Assembly: GCA_002104935.1 (NCBI GenBank)
Contig: MCGT01000031.1
Span: 267,324-331,323 of the forward strand
Reading direction: 5' to 3'
DNA length: 64,000 bases
Source: Hesseltinella vesiculosa
Taxonomy: Eukaryota; Mucoromycota; Mucoromycetes; Mucorales; Cunninghamellaceae
Positions within the stretch are counted from its first letter, which is position 1. Each line of letters begins with the position of its first letter. Below are positions 11,722 through 23,756 of this stretch, in pieces. The notes below the pieces were generated by a model. The model ran no database searches and was not told the origin of the DNA. It worked only from the letters and a program-made list of their open reading frames with translations. Made by a program: the position numbers and the translations under genes.

Positions 11722-13650
11722 ATGACATCGCTAGCTGGCCTTAATCGAACGAGAGGACGCCATCGCTCCCATTCCCATGTCACTGCTTTGCCAACCCCCA
11801 TGACGCCAGAGCATACAAACTACCGCCATTCCGTCTCCATTGACCCTGTGGCTGCGAATCGATCCCTTCCAGATCTGTCATCCAGTGCACCTGCCTCACC
11901 TTCTCTTCTCTTGGCTAGCTTGACTCCCAGTACACGTGATCGCACCAGCGTGGTAGATCCACCCCATTCCACCATGACGATTGAATTCGAAGGCGGCGCC
12001 CATATCATTGTGCGCCCCAACCGAGTTGTCCGTGGTAAAGATGTTATGCTTGATATTTTACCCTTTTTGATATAGATTCACACACGATCTTACCCTATTT
12101 TTTTATTAGGCCTGGTCTGCTTGGATTTGTCAGAAAAGACACATGTCACAAGGATACGAATCCGAGTAAGATGATCGACAACGGCATGCGGCACGAGAAT
12201 TTTTTCTGCATGAACGTTAATACAAACTCAAAAACCTTTTTTTTTTTTTTTTTGATTTTTTATAGTTTCGCGGTGAAGAATATGGCGCTGTCCGCGTGGA
12301 AGAACTCTCCAGTGATGGCAAAGGCGACTGGATCCACCAATTGATCACCACATTTTTCGAAGCTGAATACACACTTTTTGGGCCAGAGCCTAGCCGTAAG
12401 CACAACTTTAGTTACTCTCATCCGTTGCTGACTCGATCGTCTGTAGCTTATTCTCAACACAACTGGGAGGAGATGGATGCTGGTCATTACGAATTCCCAT
12501 TTGCTATGAAGGTAAAGAGATGAAAAAAAACGGAAAGGACCTCAGCTTTCTTTCTTGCCTTAGTTTCCAAATGTCAATTACCCACCTTCCATGGAAGAGC
12601 CGCCAGGATTCGGTATTCGCTATATTTGGACAGCACAAATCGATGGGCCAGGGCTTCAGTCTGGTTTACGAAGTCGAGAATACATTACACCCTATCGACC
12701 GATTGTTTTGGCAACCGAGCGTATATGAACAATGCAAACCGGATTGGGACTGATAGCTAACTCGGGGTTTTCTTCTGGAACTAGCCAAGGAATGGGCCTG
12801 TCGATCCACACTTGTGAAGGACAAAAAACCTTATGTAGAAGCACAGGCCAAGCTCGTGAAACAGTGTTATTGTCCAGGTTTGGAAAACAAAAAATGGAGA
12901 GAAAAAATGGGAGGCTGTGCTGAACTCTTTTTTTTCTATACCTGGATAGATGAACCTTTTTCGATGCAATTGAACATGACCAGCCTTCTCTCGGACAGCA
13001 AAATCACGTCGATCCAATTTATGTTTCGAAAACATCATGAAGGCAAGATCCTGCTGCAACAAGGCACTGCCTTCCAGGAATACGTCCGTAACGTACTGCA
13101 AGGCACCGTGTCTCTCAGCAGCAGCCACACCAACATCTCCGAGACGGTTGCCTTTGACATTCCTACCCGTCTCGTCTCGCCCTCGTTTGTTTCTCGCCAT
13201 ACCCGTGTGTACTATGACCTTTTGTTCCAAGTGCATCTGGAACACGGTCACATCTTCCGCACCGACCATGTCTGCGAATTCGCCATTCCATTGACCATCG
13301 CCAACCTCCCATTTGATCAGCTCCACCGAGTTGCTGAACTCACTGCCATTCAGTTTTATCAGCAATCCAAAGAATGCCCGGAATTCTTCGATCCCGACCT
13401 GGATTGTCCGCCACCTCCTCCTTCCTCTCAGTGGCGTGATGCCATCCAGGCCGCGGCCATCTCCAGCCCTCCTCAAAACGAAGAGCCACCAAGCTACTTT
13501 AGCCTCCAGTCCAACCCGTTACCTTTGATCCAATCATCCAAGGAACGAACAGAACGAACAGTTTTTATGTCTAAACCTGCGCGAGGTGCTTACCAAGCTG
13601 ATATCAGCGATGCCACCATCATCCGCGGCTTGTACGACGAATCTTGGTGA
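11722..13650 (+). CDS. Alpha-arrestin (arrestin-related trafficking adaptor) with PPxY motif
   Basis: This is likely an adaptor that recruits a Rsp5/NEDD4-type ubiquitin ligase to plasma-membrane transporters for endocytosis. Seven exons join in phase, the last beginning about 12950. The arrestin N domain shows the IEFEGGAHIIVRPNRVVRG and LVCLDLSEKTHVTRIRI strands. These are followed by the family's conserved loop FPNVNYPPSMEEPPGFGIRY. The arrestin C domain follows (EPFSMQLNMTSLLSDSKIT and TVAFDIPTRLVSPSF). Near the C-terminus is EEPPSYFS, a PPxY motif for WW-domain binding. The N-terminal 90 residues are Ser/Thr-rich and low-complexity. The paralogue type (Rod1/Rog3, Art or Aly) cannot be assigned from sequence alone. 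Confidence 0.88.
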
Positions 13651-13851
13651 TCCAAATTTGCTTGAAATAACTAAAACAAAAATAAAGCTTCTTTTTTTTT
13701 TACGCCTCGTGATACCTAGTGGCAGCGGCTACAAGTGGCTTGTGCACTGAGTGCGAATGACTCAGAACATGTAAAAAAAAAAAAAAAAAATAGGGCACGC
13801 CAATTTTTTTTTCTCCTTCCCTTTTCAACTTTTACAAATTAATTATAAACC

Positions 13852-16102
13852 ATGGAATTGACACTAGCCAAGAGTTCCATCGCCAAACAAGTGCTTTGTG
13901 CGCTTGTTTTGGGTCAATTGGAAGACAAGGTCCAATTGAAGACCGGTACTGAAACCACTCTCAAAGTCAACGACACCACGTCCTTAAAAGGGGACGTCAC
14001 TGTCACCCGTTACTTAATCCGCCTGGCCAAACTTGTGGATGAACTGGCACCTAGCAAACAGCGTGAAGCTGCCGTGGTGGATGCTTTGTTATTGAACAAT
14101 GTGGACACTGCCAATGCATTGGTGCAGCAAAAAGAACATGCTTATCTCATCGCTGACCAACCTACGATCGCCGACTACTTGGCTTGGGCTGTCCTTGCTG
14201 GCCAATCGTCTGATTACGTGTCGGCTGTGCAATCCACTGCTGTTGTTGAAAAGGTCACTGCCTTGAGCCAGTCTACCGAATCATCATCGGCTACCGCTCC
14301 TTCCATCACCATCCCTGACACCGATGCTTCCACCAACCCCCTGGACACCTTCCGTCTTCGTATCGCCGCCAAGATTGCTGCCATGGGTAATGTGGACCCT
14401 GCGCTTGTGTACAAGGCTATTGAAATCCCTCGCCAATTGGACAACGGTGACTTTGCCTTGACCTTGCCTCGTCTCCGCCTCAAGGGCAACCCTGCCCAAA
14501 TCGCCAAGGACTGGGCCGCTTCGTTTGTGCCCGACGATCTCATCCTCAGCGCCACCGCCACCGGCCCCTTTTTGAACTTCCGCATCAACACCGGCCTTTT
14601 GGTCAAACAAACGTTGGCGATGGTCACCAGTGCCAGCGAACAATACGGTTGCAATACCTCGGGTAACGGCAAGAAAGCCATTGTCGAATTCTCTTCACCC
14701 AACATCGCTAAGCCTTTCCACGCCGGCCACTTGCGTTCCACCATTATCGGCTCCTTTATCCGCAACGTCTACAAAGCCAACGGCTGGGATGTCCTTGCCA
14801 TGAACTACCTCGGTGATTGGGGCAAGCAATATGGTAAAAAAAAAAAAAAAAAAAGGAAATCAGATTTTGCTCAGGCTGACATTGTCTTTTTACTTTCCTC
14901 CTTTAGGTCTGTTGGCTGTGGGCTATGGCCGTTATGGTGACGAAACCAAATTGAAGGAAGATCCCATCAAGCACTTGTACGACGTGTACGTGGAAATCAA
15001 CAAGGATGCTGCTGAAGACGCCACCATCCACGACGAAGCCCGTGCCTATTTCAAGAAGATGGAAGATGGTGACGAGCAAGCCCTTGCTCTGTGGCGCCGA
15101 TTCCGTGATCTGTCCATTGTGAAGTACCAAGACGTCTATGCCCGCCTCAACATCCATTTCGACATCTACTCGGGTGAATCTCAAGTCACCAAGGGCATGG
15201 ACGAAGCCATGGCCATGCTGATCCAAACCGGCCTACTCGAAGATTCCCAAGGCGCCAAGGTCATCAACCTAGAAAAATACAAGCTCGGTGTGGCTGTGGT
15301 GCAAAAGAGCGATGGCACCACCCTTTACCTGACCCGTGATATTGGCGCTGCCAAGGAACGTTTCGAAAAATACAACTTTGACAAGATGATCTACGTTGTT
15401 GCTGCCCAACAAGATCTGCACTTGAAGCAGCTCTTCAAGACCCTGGATCTCATGGGCTTTGAATGGGCCAACCGTGTTGAACACGTCAACTTTGGTATGG
15501 TGCAAGGCATGTCCACCCGCAAGGGTACCGTCGTCTTCTTGGAAGACATCATCAACGAAGCCCAAGACATCATGCACGAACAAATGCGCAAGAACGAAGC
15601 CAAGTATGCCGAAGTCCAAAACCCCATGGCTGTCGCCGACGAAATCGGTATCTCTGGTGTGCGTATCCAAGACAATGCAGCCCGTCGTGTCAAGAACTAC
15701 GAATTCGACCGCAACCGTATGTTCTCCTTTGAAGGTGACACCGGCCCTTACATCCAATACGCTCATGCTCGTTTGTGCTCCATCGAACGCAAAAACAACA
15801 TGCAAGTCAATCCCAATGCCGATACCTCGTTGCTCACTGAAGAAGGTGCCATCAACATTGTCCGCATCGTGGCTGAATTCCCTGATCTACTCAAGAGCTT
15901 GATGAACGCCTACGAACCCTGCAATGTCGTCACCTACGCCTTCAAGCTGTCGCACGAAATCTCTGCCGTCTTTGATTCCCTCTGGGTCCGTGGTGCTGAT
16001 CCTGCCGTTGCTGATGCTCGTCTGCTGATGTACTGGTCTGCCCGTGTCACACTCGGCAATGCCATGCGTCTCTTGGGCCTCCGTCCTTTGGAACGTATGT
16101 AA
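13852..16102 (+). CDS. Cytosolic arginyl-tRNA synthetase
   Basis: This charges tRNA-Arg with arginine. Two exons, 13852 to about 14834 and about 14907 to 16102, are split by one intron that opens with a long A run directly after the donor. The N-terminal 150 residues form an alpha-helical, GST-like appendage (ADQPTIADYLAWAVLAGQ), as in cytosolic multi-domain synthetases. The class I active site is intact: VEFSSPNIAKPFHAGHLRST contains the HxGH signature, and NYLGDWGKQYG follows. The expected VQKSDGTTLYLTRDIGA and GMVQGMSTRKGTVVFL stretches follow; the second is the KMSKS region, as MSTRKG. The C-terminal DALR tRNA-binding domain ends in RLLGLRPLERM, the usual end of the family. The codons are biased towards C-ending ones, as for a highly expressed gene. 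Confidence 0.97.
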
Positions 16103-16270
16103 AAAAAAAAAATGCCACCTTCTCACCCTCTACTACCCTCTTATTGTACATGTACGTTTTTTTTTTTCTCCCACTCTTCCCATTTTTTTTCTTGATGCTA
16201 GATTTACATCCTTCTCCCATTGTTCATACTCTTTTCTCTCTCTACTACAACAACATCTACTGCAAATACA

Positions 16271-16276
16271 ATAAAA
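16271..16276 (+). terminator. Poly(A) signal of the arginyl-tRNA synthetase gene
   Basis: An AATAAA hexamer lies about 170 bases after the stop codon in a T-rich 3' region, followed by an A-rich stretch. Confidence 0.4.
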
Positions 16277-16501
16277 ACGACCAAAAAAAAAAAAAAAGAC
16301 GGTCCATAGAGGCAAACCAGGGAAGGCAGAGGAATGCTATTAAACAAAGGTGATGGAACCCTTGACAACACCAAGGATTTGGGGTTTTTTTTATTGTTGT
16401 GGATGTGGAAGGCTGGATAAACGGTCCGTGCCCGAGAAAGAGATGCGAGGATGATTTAATTCGAGAGGGGAGATTGGCCTATCCTATCGAATGGGGTGGG
16501 A

Positions 16502-17011
16502 TTAGCGTGACGAAGTAATCAAATAGACAATTTCCAATGGCACTAGCTGGAAGGGGCTAAATGACTGGTAGCCAATTTGATCATTGTGCAAAGAGCGTCG
16601 AGATTTCTTTCGTCGGCGTTCATTATCGTAGTCATCCTCTCTTTCGACAATGTCCGTGCTGGTGACGGAGTCCCGGTGATGGTTGGCGTTGAAATCGTCG
16701 TCGTCGTCCATCTCCTCGATTCTTGACATATGTCGCAACGATGGAAACCAACTCTCCTCCAATTCCGAGTCATCCTCTTCTTGGTCTGCTTCGTCTTCTT
16801 GGTCGGATGTGCTACCAAGGCTTTCGACATCACTGATAGTGTACTCACTTCGGCTGTCAAGCATGTGAGGCGTCAGTGACGGGTCAAAGATACTGTTGTT
16901 TCCAGCCAGCAGAATGCCAACCTCGCCTTCGTCTAATTCTCGTACTTGGACATGGGTATATTCTACTGACCCATCATCATAAGTGGTATGGCTCGAGTAG
17001 TGAAAACTCAT
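16502..17011 (-). CDS. Acidic protein of unknown function
   Basis: No family is recognised. It is a single exon of 169 residues from ATG 17011 to TAA. The sequence is strongly acidic in the middle (repeated Asp/Glu and Ser runs, such as DQEDEADQEEDDSELEESW), then basic (RRRKKSRRS), and ends in a short hydrophobic C-terminus (FQLVPLEIVYLIT). The first 30 residues (SSHTTYDDGSVEYTHVQVRE) look structured. Coding is supported by the length of the open frame, the absence of low-complexity DNA causing it, and the regular alternation of charge. The acidic tracts with serines could be phosphorylated or bind basic partners (inference). It converges on the arginyl-tRNA synthetase gene. Confidence 0.6.
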   Translation of the reverse strand: MSFHYSSHTTYDDGSVEYTHVQVRELDEGEVGILLAGNNSIFDPSLTPHMLDSRSEYTISDVESLGSTSDQEDEADQEEDDSELEESWFPSLRHMSRIEEMDDDDDFNANHHRDSVTSTDIVEREDDYDNERRRKKSRRSLHNDQIGYQSFSPFQLVPLEIVYLITSSR

Positions 17012-17977
17012 GTTGCAATGAAAAAAAAAAACAGAAATAGAGAAGGAAAAAAAAAATCAAGGTTAAGCTTTTTTCTTTTTTTGCATGAATCAGGAAACCC
17101 AGCCTCAACCCTTGCAGTTAGAATTGGCCGACCAATCAGAACCACTGATCGAGTGATCGAGGCTGCCTTGATGACAAGGAAAAAAAAGCGATATTATTAG
17201 AGAGGACATGGATACTGTGTCAACCTCAGCCTCAGCCACGAGATGCCTTGCCACGTGTGTGAGCAAGTAGAATGCCACGTCTCTGAAGTGGCCCGTTCTC
17301 CCCAAGCTCAGAGCATTGCCGATGTTCTACCGGTATTGTACCATGCTCTGCTGTTGTTACGCTACTATTTTCAAAGACTTGCTCCAGGTAATTTACCTCC
17401 AGGAACAACGCCATGGCCCAAAGCGAGCTAATGAATAAATAAAACACCGAGGACATTTGCAAAGAGTCAAACCCAGTTTGGGATGCAGGAGATCAGTGAG
17501 GCAAAATCCTTTTGACAACCTTTTTAACAGGATGGTCCGGGATTCCTATTTTTATTTTCTCGGTCAGGGAAGTCCAGACCAAAAGACGAACATCCTTTCA
17601 ACCCCCAGAATGACATATTGAGCCGCTGCCTTTGAACCGGGAAATCCCGCGGCCAAATGGGTGCATGGGCCCATTTTGTCCTACTCTCTCCGTTAGAATG
17701 AGATGAAAGTGTTACTTTTCTTTTAAAAAGGTGGAGATGCCATGTCCCAATTTCTTTTTTAATAGAGATTCGCATTTTAGGAGATCTTCGATCACTCCCT
17801 TTTTTTTTTTTTTTCTGTGCTCGTTGCTGGCCCCTCCTTTTTTCCTTTTAGAGACTCCTCACCAGTTATTAAAAATCATAACCATTTTTGTCTCACGCCT
17901 TTTTTTTTCTTTTCTTCTCTCTTTTCCCCTCATTGTTTTCTTCCAACTTTTTTTTTTTTTTTTAATTCAAAGCTGTG
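17012..17977. other. Intergenic region between divergent genes
   Basis: Almost 1 kb with no gene recognised. The right third is very T-rich (runs of 12 to 18 T) and ends as the leader of the RhoGAP gene. A segment near 17,530-17,690 faintly recalls the dispersed repeat family, but too weakly to call. Confidence 0.5.
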
Positions 17978-20158
17978 ATGGGAGACCATGAGTCGGATTC
18001 TCATTCGACGTCTTCGTTTGTCTCATATACCGACGTCGAGCATATGACCCAGCAGCTCATGTCAACTAACCCATTCATCAACGATGCCACAACAGTTTCT
18101 GACCTGAAACAGATGCTTGTGGCAGAAAAAGCAAGGTCAAAAGAAATGGAAATAAAGCTGGAAAAATACAAGGCAAAAAGCTGATCCATGCACTCTTCGT
18201 TACACAACTCATGCTCACTCACTTCTCCCCCCCTTCAGGCCCTTGCCAATCAAGACAATGACAAATCCACTTTGTTTGTCGAGCAAATGAAGAAACAGCT
18301 TGGCTTGAATATTTTTTATTCAGAAAACATGGCATCCAGGCTACAACAAACCTGTATGGATTTACGATATCAGAGAGAACAGTTGATGCGTGATATTGAA
18401 GACAGGTAAAAGGAAAAAGAAGCCACAGACCAGCTGAGGAATGACGGCTTTTTTTTTTCTTCAGTGCATTCCCCGTGATGAAAAACTCATTTCAGATCCA
18501 GCTGTCTTCGCTCCAAAAAGATGTCACAGACGCCCAACACAACATTGAGCAATTGAACCAGGCTCGAGACCATGCTCTGGAGGAAATGATCCTGCTAAAT
18601 ACCAAAAACGCCGAACTGAACGAGATGAACAATGACCTGACTCGACATGTCGCTCAGCGGGAAAAAGAAGCCAAAGCCTTCATGGCAAGCACACAATTCA
18701 TCCGACCTTCCCACTCGACCGACACCTCCAGCACGTCGATGTCTGTCACCGGTCACATGGAGTGTCTGTCATCACCCGTGGCAACCACCCCTGCCTCGTC
18801 CATCCAGCGCTCCTCTTCCTCCTCCTCCTCATCGACGTCAAACACCCACACCCAACAACCCCGATCCTCGGGGGAATCCTCCAGCCGGATTTTCCAACGC
18901 TCAAGAAATGTGCTAGCCAGCATCAACCCTATGCAGCTGCACAAACGTAAGCCCTCTTCTGACTCCAAAATCGACAAACCATCTCCCATCCATACCTTGA
19001 CTGTCCCGCCTCCTCTACCGTCCCATTCATCACCCCAGCCTCTTTCCGCCACCACCAACCCATTTCTCATGCCCAACCCTGGTCAACCAACGCATACTTT
19101 TGTGGAAACCAAAATCTCCTCCGAGTCCTGCTCTGCCTGTCAGAAATTCATCAAACGATCTCATGAAGTCAAGTGTCAAGGTAATATTAAGCAAACAGCA
19201 AAAAAAAAAAAAGGGGGGGGGGAAAGAACTGTATTCACTTTTTTTTTTTTTAATTGATGCAGTCTGCATGCTGCCATGCCATGTCAAATGCATACCCAAT
19301 TTGGACCAGCCCTGCAACACGCCAATGACCACGGATGCGCCAAGAATGTCGCATTCACCGACAGGCAGGTCACAGGAGAAAAAGGATCCTCAGGAAGAAG
19401 TCTCTCATCCCCCATTTTTTTTTTTTTTAAAAAAAAAGGTTCGGTTTTCTCCCGAGACATTTCTGAACAAGCCAAATTAGATCATCAGCTTGTGCCATTG
19501 ATTGTGAAAAGCTGTATTGAGGCCATTGATCATCGAGGTAATTTGAGGGAAAAATAACAGAAAGAAGGGCTGGCGGAGACTGAATCATGGATGGTCATAG
19601 GTCTCACCTGTGAAGGACTGTACCGAAAATCTGGGCGGGCCACCGAGACAAGAGCGCTGCAGCAGGCACTTGATCAGCAGCAGCGCTTGGACTTGATGGA
19701 TCAAAACGCTTGGCCGGACATCCATGCCATTGCCAGTGTGTTGAAATCCTATTTTAGATCGATACCCAACCCGCTCTTCCCGTTTGAGAGCTATGATGTG
19801 TTGTTGGATGCTACATGTAAGGCGCCATTCTGTACAAAACGCTATAATCGGGCCACTGACGGCTTGTTTCCTTTCTTCTGCAGCCCAAGAAACGCCAGAG
19901 AGCGCTATCCAAAATCTGAAAGCGGTAATGAATTCACTGCCTGTGGAAAACCTCGCAACCATCCGGTTTGTGCTTGCACATCTGGATCGGGTGCAACAGC
20001 ACAGCGACGAGAATCGCATGGTCACCAAGAACCTGGCCATGCTGTTTGGCCCAACCCTGATACGTCACCGCGATGAGCATGTTGACTTGACAGACATGAA
20101 CCGCAAGATTCATGTGCTCGATTTTATGCTCAGGCATCTCGATGACCTTATTGCTTGA
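17978..20158 (+). CDS. Rho GTPase-activating protein with coiled coil and C1 zinc finger
   Basis: This likely switches off a Rho-family GTPase in polarity or septation. The order is an N-terminal coiled-coil region (two heptad-rich stretches within the first 250 residues), a long Ser/Thr/Pro linker, a C1 domain, and a RhoGAP domain to the C-terminus. The C1 pattern is complete: HTFVETKISSESCSACQKF, then CQVCMLPCHVKC and the final Cys at QPC. The RhoGAP core is SEQAKLDHQLVPLIVKSCIE, then GLTCEGLYRKSG with the arginine finger, and KNLAMLFGPTLI. At least six introns are used. The first (18173-18238) has a GC donor. The junction between C1 and RhoGAP (about 19,340-19,440) lies at T12/A9 runs, and I could not place it in phase, so a sequence error or an unusual intron is possible there. 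Similar architecture occurs in chimaerin- and Rga-type proteins. Confidence 0.85.
18173..18238 (+). other. GC-AG intron in the RhoGAP gene
   Basis: The exon ends TACAAG and the next base pair is GC, not GT. No GT within reach gives an open frame. The acceptor CCCTTCAG is normal, and the join (KLEKYK|ALANQDN) continues the coiled coil in phase. Length is 66 bases. Confidence 0.6.
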
Positions 20159-20527
20159 TAAACGAACGACTTATTATTATTTTTATTCATTTATTTGTCT
20201 TACTTTGCGCCATGATGGAGATGGAATCGGAGAGCCCTCCCCTACGATTCCTGTCAAAATTTGAGCTCTCGCCTATCTTCTCCGTTTTTTTTTTACTGCT
20301 ACCAGGACAACTCAAAAGTATGCTTTCGCAGCTCGAAGCGATCGTTGAAAAATGACTTGCTGGACCCTCCCCTACATTTAGAAGCAGGCTGTGTCTTCAC
20401 GGAACAAAGCTGCTTGTGAGCGACAGCTCCCACCTTTTTTTTTTTGTCGTGGAATCTAGCAAAAATCAATGATTATTTATTGAAGAGGATGAAGGAAATG
20501 GGAAAGATGAGAAGAACAGAGGCGTGT

Positions 20528-22091
20528 TTAGACGGACAGTTCGGCCTTGATGGATTCCTTGAGGACTTCCGAGTAAGGGGCCAAGGCAGGTTCGACATGC
20601 TTGGTGACAAAGCTGTCAACCTGTTGGGGAGCACGGCCAATAAAGGTGGAGGGGTCCAACAGAGCAGGCAATTCTTCCCAAATAGGGCGGAAGTATTCGG
20701 TCTTCTTGATGCGCTCGATCAGGTCGTTTTCACCACCTTCCATCTTGACGACATGAGCAGCTTCATGGGAGAGGACACGGATTTGTTCGTGGCATTCTTG
20801 ACGATCACCACCCTTCTTGACCATGGCCATGATGATGTTTTCGGTGGCCATGAAAGGCAGTTCTTGACGGATGCGGCGCTCAATGACCTTGGGGTAGACG
20901 ACCATGCCTTCAAAGATGTTTTGCATGGTGGTCAGCAAGATATCGGTGGTGAGGAAGGCTTCGGGCAAGGAGATACGGCGGATGGCACTGTCGTCCAAGG
21001 TGCGCTCGAACCACTGGACGGCGCTGGTCTGGAGGGCATCATTGACCAAGACCATCAAATGACGGGACAAGGAGCACACACGCTCGCAACGCATGGGGTT
21101 ACGCTTGTAAGCCATGGCGGAGCTGCCGATTTGGTCCTTTTCAAAAGGTTCTTCTACTTCCTTGAGGTTGGCCAGCAAACGGATGTCGGTAGCGATCTTG
21201 TGAGCCGTAGCACCGAAGCCAGACAAGGGGTTCAGCACGTCAATGTCAATCTTGCGAGAGTAGGTTTGGCCACACACAGGGTAGGCTTCCTTGAAGCCCG
21301 ACAATTCGGTCACCAGTTGATCCAGTTCTTCGATCTATTTTTTTAAAAAAGTTAGGTCCCTTCTCAGCCTCCTCCTTTCCTCCTGTTACCTTGTCATGGT
21401 CGCCGTTGAACAAGGCCATGAAGGAAGCTTGAGTGCCGGTAGTGCCCTTGACGCCGCGGAATTTGAGATCATCACGAGCACGTTCAAAGTTGCGCAGATC
21501 CCACAAAAGTTCTTGGATCCAAAGAGTGGCACGCTTGCCAACAGTGACCAGTTGGGCAGGCTGGAAATGAGTGAAGCCAAGAGTGGGCATGTCACGGTAA
21601 GCTTTGGCAAACTTGGTCAAGATATCAATCACATGGACCAGTTTGTTAATGACAATATCATAAGCATCGCGCAAAATAATCAAATCACCATTGTCTACGC
21701 CAAATCATAAACAAGGAAGTTCAAATGAGCCTGTTACTGCTTCCTTTTTTTTTTTACCAGTGACATAGCAAGAGGTGGCACCGACGTGAATGACACCAGC
21801 AGCCTTGGGAGCCACCAAACCAAAAGCATGGACATGGGCCATGACGTCATGACGACGCTTCTTTTCTTCTTGGGCAGCCACTTCATAGTCAATGTTATCA
21901 ATGTTGGCACGCATTTGTTCAATAGCCTCGTCCGTGATATCAGTCAAGCCCAAACGTTGTTCAGCAATAGCCAGGTTGAGCCAAAGCTTGCGCCAAGTCG
22001 TGTAACGCTTGTCTTCAGAAAAGGTGTAAGCCATTTCCTTGGAGGCATAACGAGACACCAAAGGCGATTGGTATTTGGAATGAGACGACAT
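20528..22091 (-). CDS. ADE13: Adenylosuccinate lyase
   Basis: This catalyses two steps of purine synthesis: SAICAR to AICAR plus fumarate, and adenylosuccinate to AMP plus fumarate, in the cytosol. Exons run from ATG 22091 to about 21759, then about 21695-21391, and about 21335-20528. The fumarase/aspartase superfamily signature [16 protein letters not shown] is present, along with the [11 protein letters not shown] and [18 protein letters not shown] segments that form the active site. The total of about 480 residues fits eukaryotic ADSL. The codon usage is biased as in a well-expressed gene. It is head-to-head with the DEAD-box gene, with 132 bases between starts. Confidence 0.96.
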
Positions 22092-22223
22092 TTTTGAATG
22101 AAAAAAAGAAGCGAAACAAAAAAAAGGCGGGGGTCCTTTTTTTTTTTTTTTTTGATGTGGAGTCATTTAAAAAAGTGCAAGCCACTTCTTTGATTCCGCA
22201 GGGCTTCATTTTTTTTTCTCAAC

Positions 22224-23756
22224 ATGATGCTTAAGCCCTGTGCAGGTGCCTTGCGATCGATGCAATGCTGTGCATTCTCTACCACATCTGCCGCATTGTC
22301 CAAACGTGCCCAGCTTCGAAAGCCCAACATCTCAACATTGACCAAGCATTTGAAACCACACTTGCAGCAAGACGGTTTGAATGGACGGCAACGCCGAGAA
22401 CAGCTGCGACGAGATCTCAAGGCGACCAAGCCAAAATCCAAGAACAGCCCCTATGTCCCTGTCAAACGACGTCTTGAGCAAGTGCCCATGACCCCGGCTT
22501 TGCAAGGAGTGCCTACGATCAAGGTGCGTGAGCTCTCCGCCTTCCTGTCCCAACAATCCTTTGACGATCTCGGCCTACAGCCCATTGCCCTCGAAGCATT
22601 ACAAAAATACCTTCAACCCCCTGCCGATGGCTCACCTATACGGCCGACTGAAATTCAAGCCTTGGCGATCCCAACGTTACTGAACCGGAATAAGACGCCG
22701 TCGGCGCTTTGTGCAGCCGAGACCGGGTCTGGCAAGACTCTGGCGTACCTGCTGCCTGTGCTACATCAGCTCAAGGCCGACGAAAAAACAGTGCAGCGGC
22801 GTCTTGACCACCCTCGCGCCGTTGTGCTTGTGCCTACACGTGAGCTGGTGCAGCAAGTGGCCCAAACCGCCAAGCAACTGTCGCACACTATCAAGTTCCG
22901 GTGCCTGGGCATCGACCGCGTCTTCCGCTCCAAACTGACCCAACAGCTCGCCACAGGTCCCATTGACCTACTTGTGGCGACACCAACGACGCTCCAACAC
23001 CTCGTCAAGGACCGAGTGCTGTCTCTAAGTGATACCCGGTATTTGGTCATGGACGAGGCCGACTCTCTGTTTGATGCTGGCTGGGCCAACGACTGTCAAA
23101 CTCTGCTTGAGGCCGTGCAACGCAAAAAGGATTCAAAGAAATCGACGGCCATTGCCCCACCCAAACAAGCCGCTCAAGTCATTGTGGTGTCTGCCACCCT
23201 GCCACGCTCGGTCCACGCCACCCTCGACAAACTATTCCCGCACATGGTGAAGATCACCACCCCATCGCTACACCGTGCACTGCCAAACCTCAAGCAATCC
23301 TTTGTCGACCTACAACGCTACCAAGGCAACCGCCAGATGGCCTTGCTGGAGGTGCTGAAGAAAAACATCAAGGACGACAAGACGCTTGTGTTCTGCAACA
23401 CGAAAAAGGCTGTGGATCTGGTGCATGATTGGCTGCTGTCCAAGGACGTGAAGGTGCTGTCTCTGTCAAAAGACTCGGAGTCAAGAAAAGACGTGCTCCA
23501 GCGATTTGCCAATCGTGAAAGTGGCGACAACATCCTGATCAGCACCGACATTGCTTCCCGAGGCATCGATACCACCTTTGTTGACCATGTCGTCCTCTTT
23601 GATTTCCCCACCTCGGTTGTCGACTACTTGCATCGTGTGGGCCGCACTGCTCGGGCCGGTCAAGTGGGCAAGGCCACCTCGCTCATCGGCCGCAAAGACA
23701 GAATGATGGCCGACCGGATTAAGAGGGCGATTCGTGAAGGCTCAGTCATGACGTGA
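22224..23756 (+). CDS. DEAD-box RNA helicase, mitochondrial MRH4/DDX28-like
   Basis: An ATP-dependent RNA helicase, probably acting in mitochondrial ribosome assembly. It is a single exon of 510 residues. Helicase motifs are complete and in order: PTEIQALAIP (Q-motif region), AAETGSGKT (I), VPTRELVQQ (Ia), TPTTL (Ib), VMDEADSLF (II), SATLP (III), TLVFCNTKKAV (IV), STDIASRGID (V) and HRVGRTARAG (VI). The N-terminus (LKPCAGALRSMQCCAFSTTS) is rich in Arg/Ser/Ala without acidic residues, as expected for a mitochondrial presequence. The divergence between motifs and the presequence point to the MRH4/DDX28 branch rather than a cytosolic helicase (inference). Two ATGs are adjacent (22224 and 22227); either could start translation. 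Confidence 0.88.
   Translation: MMLKPCAGALRSMQCCAFSTTSAALSKRAQLRKPNISTLTKHLKPHLQQDGLNGRQRREQLRRDLKATKPKSKNSPYVPVKRRLEQVPMTPALQGVPTIKVRELSAFLSQQSFDDLGLQPIALEALQKYLQPPADGSPIRPTEIQALAIPTLLNRNKTPSALCAAETGSGKTLAYLLPVLHQLKADEKTVQRRLDHPRAVVLVPTRELVQQVAQTAKQLSHTIKFRCLGIDRVFRSKLTQQLATGPIDLLVATPTTLQHLVKDRVLSLSDTRYLVMDEADSLFDAGWANDCQTLLEAVQRKKDSKKSTAIAPPKQAAQVIVVSATLPRSVHATLDKLFPHMVKITTPSLHRALPNLKQSFVDLQRYQGNRQMALLEVLKKNIKDDKTLVFCNTKKAVDLVHDWLLSKDVKVLSLSKDSESRKDVLQRFANRESGDNILISTDIASRGIDTTFVDHVVLFDFPTSVVDYLHRVGRTARAGQVGKATSLIGRKDRMMADRIKRAIREGSVMT

Noticed and set aside
15269..15805. 178-codon minus-strand open frame
   Set aside because: Antisense shadow of the arginyl-tRNA synthetase gene; no independent evidence.
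17530..17690. Possible sixth copy of the dispersed repeat family
   Set aside because: Only a GATGGTCCGGGATTCC-like block and a loosely similar downstream part match. The order of other blocks is missing.
20444..21346. 300-codon plus-strand open frame
   Set aside because: It is the antisense shadow of adenylosuccinate lyase, whose strong codon bias keeps the opposite strand open.
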